Positions 45,616-54,996 of a stretch of 64,000 bases of DNA are shown here, one piece after another (position 1 is the first letter of the stretch; every line of letters begins with the position of its first letter). A program made the position numbers and the translations under genes. The DNA is taken from the NCBI GenBank assembly GCA_029251525.1, contig JAQXDE010000055.1, positions 62,001 through 126,000 on the forward strand, written 5' to 3'. The DNA is from Saprospiraceae bacterium. GTDB taxonomy: Bacteria > Bacteroidota > Bacteroidia > Chitinophagales > Saprospiraceae. The notes below the pieces were generated by a model. That model was not told the origin of the DNA. It worked only from the letters and a program-made list of their open reading frames with translations, and ran no database searches.

Positions 45616-46647
45616 TTAATTTAAAAGTGCTTGATTAATTCTTTTTATCATGTAAGGACCTTCATAGACCATTCCTGAATATACTTGAACCAACGAGGCT
45701 CCAGCCTCTAACTTCTCCTTCGCATCTTTTGGAGTAGAAATTCCTCCCACTCCAATAATCTTGAGTTCTCCGTTTGATTTGGTACTTAAATAGCGAATGA
45801 CTTCTGTTGATCGCTGTTTGACTGGTTTTCCGCTTAATCCACCGTTTCCAATTTCTTCGATTTGTTGTTTTTCTGTTTTTAAACCGTCTCTACTGATGGT
45901 GGTATTAGTGGCAATAATTCCTGCAATTTTTGAATCTTTTACGATCTCTAAGATGTCATCTAATTGTGAATTATTGAGATCTGGAGCAATTTTAAGAAGG
46001 ATTGGTTTTGATATATCTTTTTTATGATTCATTGCTTGGAGCATAGTTAATAATTTGGTCAAAGGTTTACGATCTTGAAGGGCTCGCAAATTTGGTGTGT
46101 TTGGTGAACTTACATTGACGACAAAATAATCGACATATGGGAATAAAATGTCAAAACAATAAGCATAATCTTCTTCTGCTCGTTCGTTTGGAGTGACTTT
46201 GTTTTTTCCAATATTACCACCGATAATTACACCTGCAGGCTTTCCTTTTTTTAGTCTTTCTACCAAAGCGTGCACTCCTTCATTATTAAAGCCCATTCGA
46301 TTAATAATACCTTCATCTTTTTTTACTCGAAAAAGTCTTGGTTGTGGGTTACCCTCTTGAGCTTTAGGAGTTACTGTTCCTAATTCAATAAACCCAAATC
46401 CCATTGAAGACATTGCGTTAAAACTTTTTCCGTCTTTATCAAAACCTGCAGCAAGGCCAACTGGATTTTGGAAAGTCAACCCAAAAACTTCCCGCCTTAA
46501 CCGGTCATCTTTGAGTTCCATTGATTTTTTAAATAAAAAACTTACAATTGGAATTGAAAGTGTGATTTTTAATAATTGGATAGTTAGATGATGTGCTTTT
46601 TCGGCAGAAAATAGAAATAGTAAAGGCTTGATAAAAGTTTTATACAC
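45616..46647 (-). CDS. pyrD: Dihydroorotate dehydrogenase (quinone), class 2
   Basis: 343 residues from a GTG at 46647 ([20 protein letters not shown]), matching the class-2 N-terminus; a TTG at 46686 would add 13 residues but lies almost at the predicted transcript start. Membrane-associated flavoenzyme that oxidises dihydroorotate and passes electrons to quinone, step four of pyrimidine synthesis. Motifs: [56 protein letters not shown] with the catalytic Ser, and [11 protein letters not shown]. The N-terminal amphipathic helix is the quinone and membrane site. Confidence 0.95.
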   Translation of the reverse strand: MYKTFIKPLLFLFSAEKAHHLTIQLLKITLSIPIVSFLFKKSMELKDDRLRREVFGLTFQNPVGLAAGFDKDGKSFNAMSSMGFGFIELGTVTPKAQEGNPQPRLFRVKKDEGIINRMGFNNEGVHALVERLKKGKPAGVIIGGNIGKNKVTPNERAEEDYAYCFDILFPYVDYFVVNVSSPNTPNLRALQDRKPLTKLLTMLQAMNHKKDISKPILLKIAPDLNNSQLDDILEIVKDSKIAGIIATNTTISRDGLKTEKQQIEEIGNGGLSGKPVKQRSTEVIRYLSTKSNGELKIIGVGGISTPKDAKEKLEAGASLVQVYSGMVYEGPYMIKRINQALLN

Positions 46648-46694
46648 GATTGTTTGTTTAGTGATGAACGATAAGGAACGGAACAAGGCTTTTG

Positions 46695-46702
46695 CAAAAT
46701 TA
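46695..46702 (-). promoter_or_regulatory. -7 box TAATTTTG of pyrD
   Basis: On the minus strand TAATTTTG lies 47 bases before the GTG at 46647. The predicted transcript start at about 46688 leaves no leader for the TTG start at 46686. Confidence 0.4.
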
Positions 46703-46733
46703 ATAAATGTAAGGGATGTATAATGTTTTTTTG

Positions 46734-46779
46734 AAAAAAATAAGGTCTGAATTTTAATTAGAAAATTCAGACCTTATTT
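46734..46779 (-). terminator. Terminator of the Crp/Fnr gene
   Basis: A perfect 18-bp stem (46738-46755 with 46762-46779) and 6-base loop; on the minus strand followed by a run of Us. Confidence 0.92.
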
Positions 46780-46809
46780 GATATTACTCAACTTTTATTT
46801 GTTTAAATT

Positions 46810-47505
46810 TTAATCTAGTTTTGCTTCAGTTCGTAACAATTCCATATCTCGGATTAATAATCGTTGGCGATTAAAGGTTAATATATTTTTAGTTCGAAGT
46901 TCATTCAGAACAGTTGTAACTGTTTGTCGAGAAGTGGCAGTTAGGTTAGCAATTTCTTGGTGTGTTAAAAATTTTCTGACTAACATTTCATAACCGATCC
47001 GCTGTCCTTTTTTCTTAGCTAGATTTTCTAAAAATTCAACTATTCGAGTACGGGAATCTTTGAAAACAAGGGATTCTAATCTTTGTTCCATTTCCAAAAC
47101 CCTTGATCCAATTATGTTCATCATGAAAAGACTTAAAGTACTATGTTTTTTCATCATACTCTTCATTTCATCGACAGACATAATATAGACAGAAGTTTCT
47201 TCCATGGCAATCGCAAAATCTTTTCGTTTGGTTTCACCAATCAATGAGAGTTCTCCAAAAACTTCCCCATGGGTCAAAATTGATTTAGTTATTTCCTTTC
47301 CAGTTTCGGAGTAAGTACCTATTTTGATTCGACCCTCATTTATAAAGAAAACCTTATCCGCATGCTCATCAGGCATATAAATATATTCACTCTTTTTGAA
47401 TGTTCTATGATTTGAGGAATCGGAATGGTTCTCAGCCATTTTTTTAGGATCCAACATTCCTTTCATATCAATATTTTCCAAATACCAAAGCGATTGTTTA
47501 TCCAT
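46810..47505 (-). CDS. Crp/Fnr-family transcriptional regulator
   Basis: 231 residues. A cyclic-nucleotide-binding-type beta-barrel (about 30-130; YIYMPDEHADKVFFINEGRI, GEVFGELSLIGETKRKDFAI) is joined by a long dimerisation helix to a winged helix-turn-helix (about 155-225; FLTHQEIANLTATSRQTVTT, VLNELRTKNILTF). No Cys cluster for an iron-sulfur centre is seen, so it is not FNR-like in oxygen sensing; the ligand is unknown. It lies between pyrD and dnaX on the same strand with a terminator on its downstream side. Confidence 0.93.
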   Translation of the reverse strand: MDKQSLWYLENIDMKGMLDPKKMAENHSDSSNHRTFKKSEYIYMPDEHADKVFFINEGRIKIGTYSETGKEITKSILTHGEVFGELSLIGETKRKDFAIAMEETSVYIMSVDEMKSMMKKHSTLSLFMMNIIGSRVLEMEQRLESLVFKDSRTRIVEFLENLAKKKGQRIGYEMLVRKFLTHQEIANLTATSRQTVTTVLNELRTKNILTFNRQRLLIRDMELLRTEAKLD

Positions 47506-47751
47506 TGAATTGATTTTGTTTGGATAGAAAAAATCATAACAAAGCGAAGTGGATTAATGTTCATTACTAAACATTTTAGTTATTGAATATATATTTGAGG
47601 TTTAATCAAAATAATGATTTTATCATTCAGACAATTCTATGATAAAGTAAAGCATGACAGGAATTTCAGAGAAGAATGGTATTTAAATTCTATTATTAAA
47701 TAGTTTTCCTTGAATATTTATCAGTTTTCAATGAAACAGCACTAAACGAAA

Positions 47752-49548
47752 CTAATTATCCTTATCCATTTTTAAATCAAATCGTTTTCGAAGCTCTTCG
47801 ACCAATGGATTGATTTCAATGATCTTATTATATTTTTCGGCAGGGGTGGAGAGTTTGGTAGGTTTAGGTTTGTTATTTACCACAACTTTAGTGGCATCAA
47901 TTTCTACCTCTAAAATCAATTTTGGATGATTCAAACTAGTTCGAATAAAGTTCATTAATTCATATTCTTGTTGAACCATACCCTTTCCCATTGTTGAACC
48001 TACTTTTATTAAAATAGAATCTTCATCAATAACAGTTACTTCCGCATGTTTAAAAACACTTTTCACTGATGGGGAAGTAACTTTTTCGTAGTAGGTTACC
48101 CAGGTTGCTTCCAAATTTTCTTGATTCAATCGCGATACTGATTCATTTGATTGAGCTAATTCTTCATTGACTTGTGATTTTAAGTCCTCTTTTTTGGGAA
48201 TGCTGGTAATATTATATTTACTCGAAAGTGAGAGGCCTATTTTTCCAGTTGGCGATGATACAGGAATTGATGCTTTATTTTCTGTTGGCGGTGTTACGGG
48301 GACTTGGTTGGTTAAAGTAGGAGGCTCTTCTGATTTAGTAGGTTCCACTATTTTTTGAGTGGCCATAATTGGAGCAGAAGCATTTTGTTTAGCCCTTGCT
48401 ACAGGTGCGTCAGTTGTTTTTTTTTCAACAACAGTAGATTGCGAAAGAGTAGTAGCTCGATTAATATAAGCCATCTTAACCATTGCCATCTCTACATGAA
48501 GGCGTTTATTTCTTGCCATCTTATAGTTTACATCACACTCATTGGCAATATTAAGTGCGGAGAGTAAAAAAGAAATGGGAGCAATCTTAGCTTGTTGCTT
48601 GTATCGTTCTTTTAAATTATCACTTACTTCCAAAAGTTGTAAGGTTCCTTCATTTTTACAAACTAAAACATTTCTAAAATGCTCTGCCAGACCATTGATA
48701 AATAAGTCTGCCTCAAAACCATTTTTCTGAATTTTATCAAAAATTAAAAACAAGGAAGACAAATCTTCGACCAACATCGCATCTGTTACTTTGAAAAAGT
48801 AGTCATAATCCAATACATTTAAATTGGTGATGACATCATCATAAGTTATTTTTTTACCAGAAAAACTTACAATTCTATCAAAAATGGACAAAGCATCTCT
48901 TAATGCACCATCTGCTTTTTGGCCAATAATGTGCAACGCATCTTTGTCTGCTTCAATTTCTTCTTCCGCACAAATGCCTTGTAGGTGTTTCACCGTATCC
49001 TGCACTTGGATTCTTTTAAAATCAAAAATCTGACAACGAGATAATATAGTTGGAATAATTTTATGTTTCTCAGTAGTCGCTAATATGAAAATAGCGTAAG
49101 ATGGTGGCTCCTCTAATGTTTTTAGAAAGGCATTAAATGCTGCTTGAGATAGCATATGAACCTCATCAATGATAAACACTTTATATTCACCTTGTTGGGG
49201 TTGAAATCGAACTTGCTCTACTAACGTTCGTATATGTTCAACACTATTATTAGATGCAGCATCTAATTCGGTAATATTGAAAGAGGCGTTTTCATTGAAT
49301 GCTTTGCAAGAGTTGCATTCGTCGCAAGGCTCATAGTCTTCAGTTCGATTGGTGCAGTTAAGTACTTTTGCCAAAATTCGAGCACAAGTTGTTTTACCAA
49401 CACCACGAGGTCCACAGAACAAAAAGGCATGAGCCAAATGATCGTTTTGTAACGCATTTTTTAGAGTTTGCGAAACATGTTGTTGGCCAACCACTTCATC
49501 AAATCTTATGGGACGATACTTTCTAGCGGATACTACGAATTTGCTCAT
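47752..49548 (-). CDS. dnaX: DNA polymerase III subunit gamma/tau
   Basis: 598 residues from the ATG at 49548 (MSKFVVSARKYRPIRFDEVV); the frame to 49581 crosses a promoter box. Clamp-loader ATPase. Walker A GPRGVGKTT, a zinc knuckle (CTNRTEDYEPCDECNSC), Walker B in IDEVHML and the sensor-1 region ILATTEKHKIIPTILSRCQI. After about residue 370 the sequence becomes a Pro/Thr/Ser-rich linker (about 380-470), then a C-terminal tau-like domain that would contact the polymerase or helicase. I saw no frameshift slippery site for a separate gamma product, but did not search exhaustively. Confidence 0.97.
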   Translation of the reverse strand: MSKFVVSARKYRPIRFDEVVGQQHVSQTLKNALQNDHLAHAFLFCGPRGVGKTTCARILAKVLNCTNRTEDYEPCDECNSCKAFNENASFNITELDAASNNSVEHIRTLVEQVRFQPQQGEYKVFIIDEVHMLSQAAFNAFLKTLEEPPSYAIFILATTEKHKIIPTILSRCQIFDFKRIQVQDTVKHLQGICAEEEIEADKDALHIIGQKADGALRDALSIFDRIVSFSGKKITYDDVITNLNVLDYDYFFKVTDAMLVEDLSSLFLIFDKIQKNGFEADLFINGLAEHFRNVLVCKNEGTLQLLEVSDNLKERYKQQAKIAPISFLLSALNIANECDVNYKMARNKRLHVEMAMVKMAYINRATTLSQSTVVEKKTTDAPVARAKQNASAPIMATQKIVEPTKSEEPPTLTNQVPVTPPTENKASIPVSSPTGKIGLSLSSKYNITSIPKKEDLKSQVNEELAQSNESVSRLNQENLEATWVTYYEKVTSPSVKSVFKHAEVTVIDEDSILIKVGSTMGKGMVQQEYELMNFIRTSLNHPKLILEVEIDATKVVVNNKPKPTKLSTPAEKYNKIIEINPLVEELRKRFDLKMDKDN

Positions 49549-49570
49549 AAATATTATTTTCGAATTATTG

Positions 49571-49578
49571 CAAATGTA
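49571..49578 (-). promoter_or_regulatory. -7 box TACATTTG of dnaX
   Basis: On the minus strand TACATTTG lies 22 bases before the ATG at 49548. The transcript would start near 49564. It excludes the longer start at 49581. Confidence 0.45.
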
Positions 49579-49644
49579 CAAAAAAGGAATTTGAAAATTA
49601 GATGATGTTAATAAAAACTAGATGCACTTTTTCACTAAAAATCT

Positions 49645-49652
49645 TACTTTTG
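49645..49652 (+). promoter_or_regulatory. -7 box TACTTTTG of nadE
   Basis: TACTTTTG on the plus strand lies 61 bases before the nadE ATG at 49714. A T-rich stretch replaces a clear -33 TTTG. Confidence 0.45.
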
Positions 49653-49713
49653 TATTTCAGGTTAACAAGTAGCGGTCAACCAAAGCCTGCCGTTATGAAT
49701 AAAATTTAATTAC

Positions 49714-51351
49714 ATGAAAATAGCAGTTGCTCAACTAAACTTTCATATTGGAAATTTTGAAGGAAATACAAAGAAAATGCTCAAAGCAGTTGCAACTGCT
49801 AAAAAGCAGGGAGCGGATATTGTATGTTTTAGCGAGCTAGCAACTTGTGGCTACCCACCCAGAGATTTTCTAGAATTTGATGATTTTATTAGTAAAGCAG
49901 AAGAGTCGGTTCAGACTTTAGCAAAGGCTGCAAAAGGTATTGCAATTGCTGTTGGTTCGCCAAGCCGAAACCCAGTTTTGGAAGGAAAGGATTTATACAA
50001 TTCAGTTTATTTTTTAGCTAATGGGAAGGTAAAGCATGTACAACATAAGACACTTTTACCTACCTATGATATTTTTGATGAGTATCGATATTTCGAACCT
50101 GCTTCAGAATTTAATATTGTGAAATATAAAGGTAAAAAAATCGCTTTGACTGTCTGTGAAGATATTTGGAATATCGGGAATGAGAATCCAATGTATGATG
50201 TCTGCCCAATGGATTTGTTGATTAAGCAAAAGCCTGATTTTATGATTAATGTCTCCGCGTCTCCATTTTCGTATTCGCATGCAGAATCGCGTATTCATAT
50301 ATTAAAAGCAAATGTAGAACGATATAAATTACCTATCTTTTATATTAATCATGTAGGTGCTCAAACAGAAATTATTTTTGATGGAGGTAGTCTTGTAATG
50401 TCTCCAAATGGAAATGTTTTTGAGGAGATGTCATATTTCAAAGAATCCATAAAAACATTTGATTTAACAAAGGTTAAAAAAGGAAAAATTTCAAAAGAGC
50501 AGCCTAAGGGAAAAATGAAACGAATCCATGATGCTTTAGTTTTAGGGATAAAGGATTACTTTGAAAAATTAGGGTTTAAAAAAGCAATTCTTGGTTTGTC
50601 AGGAGGAATTGATTCTGCATTGACGGTAGTTTTAGCGGCTAAAGCTTTAGGGAGGAATAATGTAAGAGTAGTGTTAATGCCTTCTCAATATTCTTCGGGG
50701 CACTCTATTAATGATGCGGTAGAGCTTGCGGAAAATCTTGATATTCAATATGATATTGTTCCAATAAAAAATATTTACAAAACTTATATGAAGGAATTAA
50801 AACCCTTGTTTGGTGATTTACCTTTTAATGTAACAGAGGAAAATATACAAGCTCGAGGTCGAGGAATGATCTTGATGGCGATGTCCAATAAGTTTGGTAA
50901 TATTGTTTTAAATACGTCTAACAAAAGTGAAGCAGCTGTTGGTTACGGAACACTTTATGGGGATATGTGTGGAGGCCTTTCAGTGATTGGAGATTTGTAT
51001 AAGACCGAGGTTTTTGAACTTTGTCGGTGGATAAATCGACGGAAAGAAATAATTCCTAACAACACAATTACGAAACCCCCTTCAGCTGAATTACGACCTA
51101 ATCAAAAAGATTCTGATAGTTTGCCTGACTATGATGTTTTGGATGAAATCCTTTTTCAATATATTGAAAAAACACAAGGTCCTAATGAAATTATTGATAT
51201 GGGGTTTGAGCCAAAGTTAGTTCGACGCATTTTGAGGTTGGTGAATACTAATGAATTTAAAAGATACCAAACTGCGCCAGTTTTGCGAGTTTCGAGTAAA
51301 GCTTTTGGGATGGGTAGGAGGATGCCTATTGTTGGAAAGTATTTGTCTTAA
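49714..51351 (+). CDS. nadE: NAD(+) synthase, glutamine-hydrolysing
   Basis: 545 residues. Two domains: an N-terminal nitrilase-type glutaminase (Glu41 in CFSELATCGYP, Lys112 in HKTLLPTYD, Cys148 in LTVCEDIW) and a C-terminal ATP-pyrophosphatase synthase domain with SGGIDS (296-301) and the NTSNKSEAAVGYGTLYGDMC segment. Makes NAD from deamido-NAD using ammonia released from glutamine and passed between domains. All catalytic residues are present. With nadC it covers two of the steps from quinolinate to NAD. Confidence 0.97.
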   Translation: MKIAVAQLNFHIGNFEGNTKKMLKAVATAKKQGADIVCFSELATCGYPPRDFLEFDDFISKAEESVQTLAKAAKGIAIAVGSPSRNPVLEGKDLYNSVYFLANGKVKHVQHKTLLPTYDIFDEYRYFEPASEFNIVKYKGKKIALTVCEDIWNIGNENPMYDVCPMDLLIKQKPDFMINVSASPFSYSHAESRIHILKANVERYKLPIFYINHVGAQTEIIFDGGSLVMSPNGNVFEEMSYFKESIKTFDLTKVKKGKISKEQPKGKMKRIHDALVLGIKDYFEKLGFKKAILGLSGGIDSALTVVLAAKALGRNNVRVVLMPSQYSSGHSINDAVELAENLDIQYDIVPIKNIYKTYMKELKPLFGDLPFNVTEENIQARGRGMILMAMSNKFGNIVLNTSNKSEAAVGYGTLYGDMCGGLSVIGDLYKTEVFELCRWINRRKEIIPNNTITKPPSAELRPNQKDSDSLPDYDVLDEILFQYIEKTQGPNEIIDMGFEPKLVRRILRLVNTNEFKRYQTAPVLRVSSKAFGMGRRMPIVGKYLS

Positions 51352-51420
51352 GGGTATTGTAAATGTTTAGTTATCCGATTAACGATTAAAGTGTTTTTAA
51401 TAAATAAAATAATAACAAAA

Positions 51421-51882
51421 ATGGAAAGTAATGTACCTTTAGATAGTGAGATTTATGATGTAGAAATTACTGTTGAGGCTAGAGGGTATTTATTGGAAAC
51501 AGCTAAATGGGGAAGATTTTTAGCAATAGTGGGGAGCTTAATGATGACATTTTTTTTATTGATGGTTCTCTTTATGGGAGGAGCATTGGTGAGTCAAATG
51601 AATGAAATACAAGGACAACAAGGTCTTGGAGTATTGGGAGGAACATTTTGGACGGTTTACCTAATATGTATATTTGTATTTATTTTTTTTCCTTTATATT
51701 ATTTATATAATTTTTCTATAAAAACAATAAGAGCGATTAACTCAACCTCTACTAAAAACTTAACTGAAGGATTAAAAAACCTGAAATCACTTTTTAAGTT
51801 TTATGGCGTTTTTGTGGCGACTATCGTTGGATTTTATCTGGTAATAATTGTTGGAGGACTCCTATCTACCGCAGTATTTTAG
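51421..51882 (+). CDS. DUF5362-type membrane protein
   Basis: 153 residues from the ATG at 51421 (the frame opens at 51391). Three to four hydrophobic helices: about 28-58 (FLAIVGSLMMTFFLLMVLFM), about 77-105, and about 125-153. The connecting SIKTIRAINSTSTKNLTEGL segment and the layout fit the DUF5362 family of Bacteroidota. Function unknown. It follows nadE by 69 bases in the same direction and could be co-transcribed. Confidence 0.75.
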   Translation: MESNVPLDSEIYDVEITVEARGYLLETAKWGRFLAIVGSLMMTFFLLMVLFMGGALVSQMNEIQGQQGLGVLGGTFWTVYLICIFVFIFFPLYYLYNFSIKTIRAINSTSTKNLTEGLKNLKSLFKFYGVFVATIVGFYLVIIVGGLLSTAVF

Positions 51883-51913
51883 GTGCCTAATTTTTTAGTT
51901 TCTTTTTTGTAAT

Positions 51914-52187
51914 TTAATTTTCTGGTTTAGATTCAATTACCATTTCTTTATTTTCAATAGCCAAATAAGCTTCATATAAGCATATAAAAATCATTGAAAA
52001 TTTTCTTTATTTGCCGACGCTTTGATTCTAAAATTATCATAGCATACTTGATTTTATCACTGGTTAATAAAATATAACTAAAAGTATTTAACTCTTGAAT
52101 ATTAGTTGTTAGACGAGAATCGTGTTGTCCATATTTATTAATATTTTTTCCATTTTTCCAGATTACTAATTTTCTATTTTTTGTAAA
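51914..52187 (-). pseudogene. Frameshifted coding remnant, unknown family
   Basis: On the minus strand one frame is open for 71 codons from 52187: it reads FTKNRKLVIWKNGKNINKYG, and further on SDKIKYAMIILESKRRQIKK, to a TGA. A shift of one base just before that stop continues as CLYEAYLAIENKEMVIESKP and ends at TAA (51914-51916). No start codon lies upstream in frame. The texture is protein-like, so this is probably the 3' end of a decayed gene. The family is not recognised. Confidence 0.35.
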
Positions 52188-52889
52188 TTAACGCTTATGT
52201 CTTAATTTAATGAATCGAGAGAGTTCATTGATAATTTGTGATCCAACTGCTTCAAATGAACTTGTTGGGGTTTCAATAATTCGATTAATTCCTTTTCATC
52301 CCTCTAAAAAGAATACATGTAAGCACTTAAAAAATTTTAAACCTTTTTTGCCATTTAGAGTTGGTTTATTTCCTTTTTCGGAGTTTGAAATAGAAACCAT
52401 TTCTAAGTTTTTTATTAAAATTCATTTCATCCATAACTTTATAAAATTATAGAATACCTCCATTATTAATCCATATTAAGTATCTATAAAGTCTTAATTT
52501 TATACTTCTTTCGTCTTGGGTTTTCTTTTTTCATCTACTTTTGAGTCAGGTTTGTATTATGAATAATATTTTTCACTAAATAGAGTTTTCTGTAGCCTCA
52601 CTCGATCTAATATCTTGATAAGATTTACTATTTCTGTATTATTCTTTTATCTCTCTACTTACTTGTTTGAGAGAAAGGTGTTAATTGGTAGTCAAGTATT
52701 TTTTGTAGGGTATAAGAATATCGAAAGGGTATTATAATACTTAATATGAAGTTTAAATTTTTCTTCGGTAAATTTTTTTGTTTGAAAATGTATTGTAAAC
52801 TTACGTTCTCTAATAAAAGGCATTTTAAATAACTTGTTATTTAATGTTTATGAATTGCTGAGGTAATTTGCTAAAAAAAAAGATATAAA
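52188..52889. other. Gene-poor gap
   Basis: About 700 AT-rich bases upstream of the DUF1499 gene. The only long frame (80 codons, 52210-52452, plus) lacks protein texture. Short minus-strand fragments suggest more decay but none can be joined with confidence. Confidence 0.4.
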
Positions 52890-53360
52890 ATGAAATACTT
52901 TCTTTCTATAATTATTTTAATTTCAATGAGTTGGACAACTGATTCTAATTTTCCTTTTTCTGAAAAGACCAAATTGGATCCATGCCCTAAGTCTCCAAAT
53001 TGTGTGAGTACCCAAGAAAATCGCAGAAGGAAAATAATGCGTCCAATTTTATTTACATATAAATTAGGAAAAGCTAAAATGAAAATGAAACAACTTTTAG
53101 ATAATGAAGATGATTTTCCGAATGTTACCTTGGTTGATGAAGGTGAAAAGTATCTTCACTATGAATTCAAAACCAAAATTGGAAAATTCATTGATGACGT
53201 AGAATTTATTTTTGACGAAAAAAATAAACAAATTCACTTTCGATCTGCCTCAAGAGAAGGATATGGAGATTTTGGAAAAAACAGAAGAAGAATGAAAATG
53301 ATTCGAAAAATGTATGAGCGTTCAATAATTTCTAAGACTCCTGTATTTAAAAAATTATGA
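52890..53360 (+). CDS. DUF1499 protein, exported
   Basis: 156 residues. A short hydrophobic leader (about 1-18) is followed by the DUF1499 signature CPKSPNCVST, then DDVEFIFDEKNKQIHFRSAS and GYGDFGKNRRRMKMIRKMYE. DUF1499 proteins are small, exported, of unknown role. Its TGA stop overlaps the ATG of the downstream tag gene by the ATGA arrangement (53357-53360), so the two are translationally coupled and probably co-transcribed. Confidence 0.88.
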   Translation: MKYFLSIIILISMSWTTDSNFPFSEKTKLDPCPKSPNCVSTQENRRRKIMRPILFTYKLGKAKMKMKQLLDNEDDFPNVTLVDEGEKYLHYEFKTKIGKFIDDVEFIFDEKNKQIHFRSASREGYGDFGKNRRRMKMIRKMYERSIISKTPVFKKL

Positions 53361-53935
53361 AAAAAAAAATTAGATGCTCATGGTGCCAAGGCGAAGATAT
53401 TTATATCGATTATCACGATAAAGAATGGGGGGTTCCTATTCATGATGATCGGGAGTTATTTGAAATGTTGATGCTCGAAGGAGCACAAGCTGGATTGAGT
53501 TGGATTACTATTTTGAAAAAAAGAGATGGTTATCGAAAAGCGTTCGATAATTTTGATGCGAAAAAAGTGGCAAAATATACGGATAAAGAGTTAGAAGAAT
53601 TAAGAGAAAATCCAGCTATTATTCGTAATAAATTAAAAATTGCCTCAGTAAGAACAAATGCAAAACTCTTCCTAGAAGTGCAAAAAGAATTCGGTAGTTT
53701 CGATAAATATATTTGGCAATTCGTTTGCGGTAAGCCCATTAAAAATAAATTTGAAAAAATGTCGGATGTCCCTGTAACTTCTACTGAAAGTGATGCTATG
53801 GCAAAAGGTTTAAAAGATCGAGGTTTTAAGTTTGTAGGAACTACGATTTGTTATGCTTTTATGCAAGCCTGTGGGATGGTGAATGATCATATCGTTAGTT
53901 GTCATAAATGGAAAGTGGTGGATAAAATGAAATGA
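53357..53935 (+). CDS. tag: DNA-3-methyladenine glycosylase I
   Basis: 192 residues. Base-excision repair enzyme removing 3-methyladenine. The Tag signature is clear: CSWCQGEDIYIDYHDKEWG at the N-terminus, ELFEMLMLEGAQAGLSWITI with the active-site region, and the zinc-binding C-terminus HIVSCHKW. Overlaps the DUF1499 stop by four bases. Confidence 0.95.
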   Translation: MKKKIRCSWCQGEDIYIDYHDKEWGVPIHDDRELFEMLMLEGAQAGLSWITILKKRDGYRKAFDNFDAKKVAKYTDKELEELRENPAIIRNKLKIASVRTNAKLFLEVQKEFGSFDKYIWQFVCGKPIKNKFEKMSDVPVTSTESDAMAKGLKDRGFKFVGTTICYAFMQACGMVNDHIVSCHKWKVVDKMK

Positions 53936-53991
53936 TTGTGGATATAAACTAATAATACTTAAACCAACTTTTGAACTTGAAAAATAATGAG

Positions 53992-54990
53992 ATGTATTTT
54001 TCCGAAATAATTAAGCTGAAATTAATTTTATGGATTTCTATTCTATTCTATTTCTCCATGAATGGGCAAACTCAAAATATAGAGAGTGAAAGAGTTAAAG
54101 TAATAGAAACTTTACCGAAATACCCTGGAGGCGAGAAAGCTTTAATTAAATATATTCAGGATAATTTTAGGTATCCTCAAGTTGATAGAGAGAACCGTTT
54201 GACTGGGTTAGTTATTGTCAAATTTGAGATAGATACTTCAGGACAAGTGATAAATCCAAAAATTATTAAAGGAGGTACACTGACGATGAATGCTGAAGCA
54301 TTAAGATTGGTTAGAGGATTTAAACGATTTGCTCCAGGGACCCAAAAAGGCAAAAAGGTGAAAACGTATTACCAGATACCGTTTACATTTAACTTGGATG
54401 ATGGACAAGCATTAGATATTAGAAAAGTAAATATTGAAAAAATGATTGAGTCAGGATGGGGACTCGATATTTCGCTTCAGTCGAGTTGGTATTCTGGGGG
54501 AATCCAAAGTTATTTAGAGAGACCTATAGGCTTTGGAGTAGGAGTTTCGTTTTTTAAGAAAAGAAAGATGGTTGATTTTAAAATTAATTATCTATTCTCA
54601 AGGGTGAAAGAACGTTTTGTTTATGAAAATCTTTATTGGGAAAAAGGTCGTCAAGGTAATTTAGTAGAATTAGATGTAAATGGATGTTATAAGATAGTAC
54701 GCAATAATAAATTGGATATTACACCATTTGTTGGATTGTCTTTAATGGGATATTTACCATGGAAGCCAGTCGAATTTCAGCCTGTAAAATCAATGTTTGG
54801 AATAAGTGGGAATGCTGGATTAATGTTTGACTTTAAGAGAAACTACCGAAGTTTTTCTAACGGAGAATACCATCACGAACTGATTCGAGTGAAAATTTCG
54901 ATTACCTCGATTCTATTTAGAGAGGGTTATAAAGGTTCGCATTTTAGTATCGGAGTTGGTTATGGGTTAAACACTTTTAAAAACAAATAA
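53992..54990 (+). CDS. TonB C-terminal-domain protein fused to a barrel-like domain
   Basis: 332 residues from the ATG at 53992; TTG at 53971 is an alternative. A signal peptide (about 1-28) is followed by a TonB-type C-terminal domain (about 37-135: LPKYPGGEKALIKYIQDNFR, VIVKFEIDTSGQVINPKIIK, KVKTYYQIPFTFNL). The remaining about 195 residues alternate polar and aromatic residues like an outer-membrane barrel (GWGLDISLQSSWYSGGIQSY; SFFKKRKMVDFKINYLFSRV; ending GVGYGLNTFKNK). A TonB domain usually sits on an inner-membrane anchor, not on a barrel. Its stop lies only 6 bases from that of the convergent gene, with no hairpin between. Confidence 0.72.
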   Translation: MYFSEIIKLKLILWISILFYFSMNGQTQNIESERVKVIETLPKYPGGEKALIKYIQDNFRYPQVDRENRLTGLVIVKFEIDTSGQVINPKIIKGGTLTMNAEALRLVRGFKRFAPGTQKGKKVKTYYQIPFTFNLDDGQALDIRKVNIEKMIESGWGLDISLQSSWYSGGIQSYLERPIGFGVGVSFFKKRKMVDFKINYLFSRVKERFVYENLYWEKGRQGNLVELDVNGCYKIVRNNKLDITPFVGLSLMGYLPWKPVEFQPVKSMFGISGNAGLMFDFKRNYRSFSNGEYHHELIRVKISITSILFREGYKGSHFSIGVGYGLNTFKNK

Positions 54991-54996
54991 ATTGTA

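Noticed and set aside
52210-52452. 80-codon plus-strand frame in the gene-poor gap
   Set aside because: Composition (many Phe/Ile/His, no domain) looks like random AT-rich DNA; it partly opposes fragments of possible minus-strand decay.
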